Part shown: one piece after another, positions 31,768 to 35,907 of the stretch | How positions within the stretch are numbered: position 1 is the first letter of the stretch | Layout of the letters: the number at the start of each line of letters is the position of its first letter | Assembly: GCA_041917975.1 (NCBI GenBank) | Contig: JAYRWN010000356.1 | Location: forward strand, 1 to 35,907 | DNA length: 35,907 bases | Origin: JAYRWN01 sp041917975 | GTDB lineage: Bacteria > Bacteroidota > Bacteroidia > Chitinophagales > Saprospiraceae | Reading direction: 5' to 3' | The notes under the pieces: model-generated | Databases searched by the model: none | What the model was told of the DNA's origin: nothing | What the model saw: the letters and a program-made list of their open reading frames with translations, nothing else | Position numbers and translations under genes: made by a program

Positions 31768-32940
31768 ATGATTATCAAACGAGATCTTCAACCGATTGTA
31801 CTCAACTCGAGCACCAAATACCCTGTAATCACGATTACCGGACCACGACAAAGTGGTAAAACCACCCTGATAAGATCAACATTTCCTGACTACCCGTATC
31901 TTTCGATGGAGGCGCCGGATGAACGTGAACGAGCGTTAAGTGATCCCCGTGGTTTATTTAGCAGATTTGGTAACCGGTTGATTATCGATGAAATACAACA
32001 AGGGCCGCCCCTGTTATCTTATATTCAAGATGCCGTCGACAACGATCGTCAAGCCTCTTTTATCATTTCAGGCTCTCAGAATATGCTAATGATGGCTTCT
32101 ATAAGCCAATCTTTAGCTGGGCGTACCAGCATTTTCTATCAACTTCCATTATCACTTAATGAACTATCAGGCACCGATTGGCTATGGAATGATTGGACTC
32201 AACATTTATGGACCGGTTTTTACCCCCGCATATTTGACCGAAAATTAAATCCGGCAGAATTTTATGGTAATTATTTGGAAACGTATGTTAACAGGGATGT
32301 TCGTCAAATAAAAAATATCGGCAACTTGAGTCTTTTCTCTCGCTTCATATCCATTTGTGCCGGGAGTATTGGTCAAACCACCAATTATAGTCAACTTGCT
32401 AATTTAACCGGAGTAAGTTTGCAGACCGTCTTGTCCTGGTTATCCATTTTGGAGGCATCTTTTATTATTTACCGGTTGGAACCGTATCACCGTAATTTCA
32501 ACAAACGTTTAGTTAAATCGGCAAAAATCTATTTTTACGACACGGGACTAGCTTGTACACTACTGCGGATCTATCAGCAGAAGGACTTGCCTAATTATTT
32601 TCGGATGGGTGTGTTGTTTGAAAATTTTGTGATCAATGAGATAATAAAATCATATTACAACCAAGGCTTGCGGCCTCCGGTATATTTCTGGCAAGACAAT
32701 AAAGGCCATGAGATTGATTTAATTCTGGATGTCGCAGGCCGATTAGTGCCAATTGAAATTAAAGCAGGCAAAACGTTTGGGGCCGATTTTTTTAAGAATT
32801 TAGCGTGGTTTCAAAATACCAGCGATGTCCCGGTGGCAAAAAGTATAGTCCTCTACGGCGGTGATCAGGATTGGGAGATGGAATACGGGTACTTATGGAG
32901 CTGGAAAAAATTAATTCAATGGCCTTTGCATTGGGATTAA
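31768..32940 (+). CDS. AAA ATPase with C-terminal DUF4143 (PD-(D/E)xK-like) domain
   Basis: A 390-residue protein of the large ATPase/DUF4143 family. Walker A is GPRQSGKT (residues 25-32) and Walker B LIIDEIQ (71-77), followed by the sensor-like FIISGSQNMLM. The middle has a winged-helix-like stretch (YSQLANLTGVSLQTVLSWLS). The C-terminal DUF4143 part holds HEIDLIL (Glu315, Asp317) and PIEIKAGK (Glu330, Lys332), the pattern of a PD-(D/E)xK nuclease-like fold. Function of the family is uncertain. The frame is open to 31714, but that ATG lies inside the palindrome, so MIIKRDLQPI at 31768 is preferred. Confidence 0.9.
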   Translation: MIIKRDLQPIVLNSSTKYPVITITGPRQSGKTTLIRSTFPDYPYLSMEAPDERERALSDPRGLFSRFGNRLIIDEIQQGPPLLSYIQDAVDNDRQASFIISGSQNMLMMASISQSLAGRTSIFYQLPLSLNELSGTDWLWNDWTQHLWTGFYPRIFDRKLNPAEFYGNYLETYVNRDVRQIKNIGNLSLFSRFISICAGSIGQTTNYSQLANLTGVSLQTVLSWLSILEASFIIYRLEPYHRNFNKRLVKSAKIYFYDTGLACTLLRIYQQKDLPNYFRMGVLFENFVINEIIKSYYNQGLRPPVYFWQDNKGHEIDLILDVAGRLVPIEIKAGKTFGADFFKNLAWFQNTSDVPVAKSIVLYGGDQDWEMEYGYLWSWKKLIQWPLHWD

Positions 32941-32992
32941 CTAATCCTTGCCAGGGCTGGAGGAGCATACCAATCAGTTTATTCGACCTGAG

Positions 32993-33025
32993 TTTTGGGC
33001 TACACGGGCTAAACTTGTATATTTA
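32993..33025 (+). promoter_or_regulatory. Predicted promoter of the Gfo/Idh/MocA gene
   Basis: TTTTG (32993-32997), a 20-base spacer and TATATTTA (33018-33025) resemble TTG-N17-23-TAnnTTTG with one mismatch at the last base. The start site near 33032 would leave a leader of about 29 bases to the ATG at 33061. Confidence 0.5.
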
Positions 33026-33060
33026 AGCGTTATTGAATAAGTAGTATTAAATTTTATGTT

Positions 33061-34251
33061 ATGCAAAAGATAGCCATGTTAGGCAGTGGGTTCATCGGCC
33101 GGTTTTACGCTGAAGCCCTGCAAGGCCAGCGCAGCCGCGATAAAGTGGTGAGCATCTATTCTCGCAAAGAAGAAACGGGGCGTAAGTTCGCCGAGGATTA
33201 TGGCCTGTCTCACTGGACCACGTCCATGGAAGAAGCCATCGCTCATCCTGAGGTCACCGTGGTTTGTATCGCCTTGCCCAATAACATGCATGAAGAAGCG
33301 GTGATGTTATGCTGCAAGCATAAAAAAGCAGTCATTTGCACCAAACCTCTCGGCAGAAATGGCGCCGAAGCCTTACGCATGCTGCAGGCGGTAGAAAAAG
33401 CCGGCATTTATCACGGTTATTTGGAAGATTTGGTCTATACGCCTAAATTCATCAAAGCCTACGAAAGCGTAAAAAATGGCGCCCTCGGGCAGGTGACCTG
33501 GGCCAAAAGCCGCGAAACACATCCCGGTCCGCACAGCGATTGGTTTTGGGACCTGGACAAAGCCGGTGGAGGGTGTATGCTGGATTTGGGCTGTCATTGT
33601 GTGGAAATAACCCGCACCTACATCGGCAAGGACATCAAACCGGTGGAAGTGATGTGCTGGGCGGACACGCTGGTCAAACCGATCGAAGCGGAAGATAACG
33701 CCATCGGTCTGATCCGCTATGAGAATGGCGCTATCGCCCAGTTTGAGGTAAGCTGGACCTTCCGTGGCGGTATGGACTTGCGCGATGAGGTCATGGGCAC
33801 CGAAGGGACCATCTGGGTCAATAGTTTCCTGCGCACCGGCTTCGATATGTTTTCTTCAGGAAAAGGTGCCGATTATGTGGCTGAAAAAGCGGAAACGCAA
33901 AGCGGTTGGTTATTCCCGGTAGGCGATGAAGTAAACGAACTGGGTTATAATCACATGTTTACCGAAATGTTCACCTGCATGGAAAATGGTACCACCCCGC
34001 GCGAAACGTTTTATGAAGGCTATATCGTCAATACTATTCTGGATGCCGCTTATAAAAGCGCCAAAACCAAACAATGGGAGCCAGTTAAACTGGAGGTATG
34101 GCGCGGGAAGGCGCACACCCCTAAAATCTCTAATTACCAGGACTATGATGCCGAATATTACCTCGTGAAAGAAGAAATTACCCATTATGGCGCCAAAAAA
34201 CTAATTCTAAAAAATAAAAAAACCGGCGAATTTATTGAACGGATTTTGTAA
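33061..34251 (+). CDS. Gfo/Idh/MocA family NAD(P)-dependent oxidoreductase
   Basis: A 396-residue cytoplasmic protein without signal peptide. The N-terminal Rossmann fold carries GSGFIG (residues 8-13) and the cofactor/substrate Lys95 in CTKPLG, a T-for-E variant of the usual EKP. The C-terminal alpha/beta domain has the catalytic-type D175-x3-H179 in GGCMLDLGCHCVEI. Members oxidise or reduce sugars, inositols or their derivatives. Ending with a Lys-rich tail of about 30 residues after the fold. Neighbouring GH51 and FAD-dependent enzymes hint at carbohydrate catabolism, but no operon is evident and the substrate is unknown. Confidence 0.92.
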   Translation: MQKIAMLGSGFIGRFYAEALQGQRSRDKVVSIYSRKEETGRKFAEDYGLSHWTTSMEEAIAHPEVTVVCIALPNNMHEEAVMLCCKHKKAVICTKPLGRNGAEALRMLQAVEKAGIYHGYLEDLVYTPKFIKAYESVKNGALGQVTWAKSRETHPGPHSDWFWDLDKAGGGCMLDLGCHCVEITRTYIGKDIKPVEVMCWADTLVKPIEAEDNAIGLIRYENGAIAQFEVSWTFRGGMDLRDEVMGTEGTIWVNSFLRTGFDMFSSGKGADYVAEKAETQSGWLFPVGDEVNELGYNHMFTEMFTCMENGTTPRETFYEGYIVNTILDAAYKSAKTKQWEPVKLEVWRGKAHTPKISNYQDYDAEYYLVKEEITHYGAKKLILKNKKTGEFIERIL

Positions 34252-34705
34252 AGAATTTATCCTGCCAATTTATACCGTTTTAAATTTATTTTATTTCATC
34301 CAATCAGGAGCACCAGCTGATCAGGTCTAATATATTTTAATAAAATTTAGCAGGTCGGACATCCAGGAAACAGGGGGAATAGGAAATACTAAAAGGTCCG
34401 GACTTTAAGAGGTAAAAAGAACTTTACGCTGATTTTTATATTTATTATTCCTCCTATTTTTAACAAATTATTGCCCATGATAAGGAATTCGGGTCGGTGA
34501 AAAAATATGAAATTGCTGATGAATCTCTTCATTTACAAACAGATTTTTGTAAATTTATCTGGAACGCGTGTACCACTCGCATCGCTAATATTTTAAGCAA
34601 AATATTTTTTTATCAGCTACTAAAGGAATCTGATAATATGGTTTTCGGTTTATGGAATAAAATGATCAACCGATCAGTTTGTTTTGTGTAATTCCGTAAA
34701 ATGAT
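34252..34705 (+). other. 454-bp AT-rich gap; one doubtful small frame, no clear gene
   Basis: A GTG-started frame of 64 codons (34497-34691) was considered and not accepted: no homology is recognised and its base composition matches the surrounding AT-rich DNA. A weak stem GTAAA/TTTAC (about 34410-34430) followed by T-rich sequence could help end the upstream transcript. Palindromic words GTCCGGAC and CAGCTGATC are present but isolated. Confidence 0.4.
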
Positions 34706-35389
34706 ATGAAAGTTCTAAAATATTTCGCTCGATATATATTTCTAACCTTAGGTATTCTTTCCGGTCTGCTCATATTTTACCTGATAACCGCTTACGGATT
34801 ATCCAGGATCACGGTTAATACAAATTATTTACATGAGTCAACAGATACACCGGTTACCATTTTTTTAATGACTAACGGTATTCATACGGATATCGTACTG
34901 CCACTGACCACCGACTTGATTGATTGGACCAATTTTGTTAATCCTGGAGATACAAAATCAAGAATTGGTACTTACAATTATGTCGGTTTTGGTTGGGGTG
35001 ACAAAGAATTTTATCTGGAAACTCCCGTTTGGGAAGACTTAAAATTTCAGACTGCTTTTAAAGCTTTATTTTTTTTGGGCAGTGGGGCGATGCATATATC
35101 ATTTTATCCTGACCTGAAGGAAAGCCCGGATTGTAAAAAGATAAACATAAGTAAAGATAGTTACAAACTCATGATAGATTATATCACGAATAGTTTTAAG
35201 CAGGATAATAATCTACCCATCCTCATCAAAGGAGCTTCATACGGCCATAACGATTTATTTTACGAAGCCACAGGAACCTTCAATTTGTTTTTCACCTGTA
35301 ATACCTGGGCCAATAATGGCCTGAAACATGCCAAACTAAAAGCATGTTTTTGGACGCTATTTGATAAAGGAATTTTAAATAAATACTGA
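34706..35389 (+). CDS. TIGR02117/DUF2459 family membrane-anchored protein
   Basis: A 227-residue protein with one N-terminal membrane anchor (about residues 9-31, FLTLGILSGLLIFYLITAYG) and an external domain. Family features are VTIFLMTNGIHTDIVLPL, YNYVGFGWGDKEFYLETPVW, an AMHISFYP strand and the C-terminal FFTCNTWANNGLKHA. The conserved His/Asp and Cys-x-x-W residues suggest an enzyme-like fold, but no activity is known for the family. It appears to be a single-gene unit. Confidence 0.85.
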   Translation: MKVLKYFARYIFLTLGILSGLLIFYLITAYGLSRITVNTNYLHESTDTPVTIFLMTNGIHTDIVLPLTTDLIDWTNFVNPGDTKSRIGTYNYVGFGWGDKEFYLETPVWEDLKFQTAFKALFFLGSGAMHISFYPDLKESPDCKKINISKDSYKLMIDYITNSFKQDNNLPILIKGASYGHNDLFYEATGTFNLFFTCNTWANNGLKHAKLKACFWTLFDKGILNKY

Positions 35390-35503
35390 GCTAGTGCATA
35401 AATCTTTATAACATCCACTAGCCGCGTATCAATCGATCACGGCACTTACCCTTCAACTTGGGTAAAAATTCTTACCTTGATTTTGTATTTACCGTAGCAT
35501 CGT

Positions 35504-35907
35504 ATGTTCAGAAAAATCTTCCTTTGCTTAACCTTACCCTGGTTGTGGTTTTGTCAGCCCAATCGACAGCTAAATCAGCATTATGACTTGGTCATTTATG
35601 GGGGCACGTCCGCTGGCCTCGCTGCCGCCATCCAGGCCACCCGCATGCAAAAAACCGTAATCGTCCTGGAACCCAGTGACCGCATCGGTGGATTAACCAC
35701 CGGAGGATTAGGTCAAACCGATATAGGCAACAAAATTGCCATCGGTGGCATCGCCCGTGAATTTTATGAACGTGTAAAACAGTATTATGACCACCCGGAA
35801 CACTGGCATTGGCAACCCAAAAGCGCTTACCGGGATGGCGGTCAAACCCGCACGGAAGTCACCGAAAACAGCATGTGGACCTTTGAGCCCTCAGCCGCTT
35901 TATCCAT
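35504..35907 (+). CDS. FAD-dependent oxidoreductase (FAD_oxidored type), 5' part only
   Basis: The frame from the ATG at 35504 runs to the window end (134 codons). A hydrophobic lipoprotein-like N-terminus (MFRKIFLCLTLPWLWFCQPN, with a possible lipobox Cys near residue 17) is followed by the dinucleotide-binding motif YDLVIYGGTSAGLAAAIQAT and the Glu ending strand two (VIVLEPSDRIGG), then TTGGLGQTDIGNK and IGGIAREFYERV, typical of the FAD-dependent family found next to sugar enzymes in Bacteroidota and Planctomycetota. Full members are over 500 residues, so most of the gene is missing. Export to the periplasm is predicted. Confidence 0.88.
   Translation, partial: MFRKIFLCLTLPWLWFCQPNRQLNQHYDLVIYGGTSAGLAAAIQATRMQKTVIVLEPSDRIGGLTTGGLGQTDIGNKIAIGGIAREFYERVKQYYDHPEHWHWQPKSAYRDGGQTRTEVTENSMWTFEPSAALS

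Noticed and set aside
34497..34691. 64-codon GTG-started frame in the gap before the TIGR02117 gene
   Set aside because: No recognisable homology, alternative start codon, composition like the surrounding AT-rich spacer, and no promoter or operon context.
35430..35470. TTACCC...GGGTAA stem before the FAD oxidoreductase gene as a terminator
   Set aside because: Only a 6-bp stem with an 8-base loop and no T-tract after it; it may be chance.
1..35907. CRISPR arrays, tRNA or rRNA genes, transposases, toxin-antitoxin pairs
   Set aside because: No regularly spaced repeats, cloverleaf-like segments, transposase motifs or small paired toxin/antitoxin frames were recognised; the only direct repeat pair is the DUF2200 fragment.

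Overview
The window reads as a chromosomal segment of a Bacteroidota bacterium, most likely from the Saprospirales/Cytophaga-like side of the phylum (inference; the lineage cannot be fixed from sequence reading alone). The main clues are: promoter-like boxes of the Bacteroidota form TAnnTTTG with an upstream TTG, best seen in front of rpsL (TTG-N19-TATCTTTG) and carA; almost no Shine-Dalgarno motifs even before ribosomal protein genes; the order rpsL-rpsG-fusA-rpsJ with no tuf; zinc-less forms of L36 and S14; and several secreted proteins or proteins with DUF2911, GH51 or beta-barrel character.

Left part, minus strand (1-3122): the end of a carA-eno-ftsB/divIC-like-sucD transcription unit, driven by a promoter just upstream of carA; sucD is cut by the window edge. 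A plus-strand pair, an EamA/DMT exporter and an overlapping GNAT acetyltransferase (3336-4737), sits between this unit and the ribosomal block. Middle part, minus strand (4854-23220): one co-directional block of 33 genes joining the str, S10, spc and alpha operons (rpsL, rpsG, fusA, rpsJ, rplC-D-W-B, rpsS, rplV, rpsC, rplP, rpmC, rpsQ, rplN-X-E, rpsN, rpsH, rplF-R, rpsE, rpmD, rplO, secY, map, infA, rpmJ, rpsM-K-D, rpoA, rplQ). It starts at a good promoter and ends at a hairpin-plus-T-tract terminator after rplQ. The short genes rpmJ and rpmD, easily missed, are both present. The block makes ribosomal proteins together with EF-G, IF-1, the SecY channel, methionine aminopeptidase and the RNA polymerase alpha subunit.

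Right part, almost all plus strand (23358-35907): an accessory region with a GNAT enzyme, a DUF2911-TPR secreted protein, an NmrA-like NAD(P)-binding protein, a three-gene sigma-factor operon (ECF sigma, single-pass membrane protein overlapping it by ATGA, outer-membrane beta-barrel-like protein), a DUF2200 protein on the minus strand, a GH51 arabinofuranosidase, an AAA/DUF4143 ATPase, a Gfo/Idh/MocA oxidoreductase, a TIGR02117/DUF2459 protein and the start of an FAD-dependent oxidoreductase.

The two most unusual signals are in this right part. First, the sigma-factor operon lies between an intact DUF2200 gene and a second, 5'-truncated copy of that gene's 3' end (207 bp, 11 mismatches, 9 of them synonymous), the arrangement left when a cassette recombines into a gene and rebuilds it. 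Second, the DUF4143 ATPase gene is preceded by three alternating copies of AATTTTGTAC, two of which form a perfect 15-bp inverted repeat that also contains a promoter-like box. No rRNA, tRNA, CRISPR array or recognisable transposase was seen.
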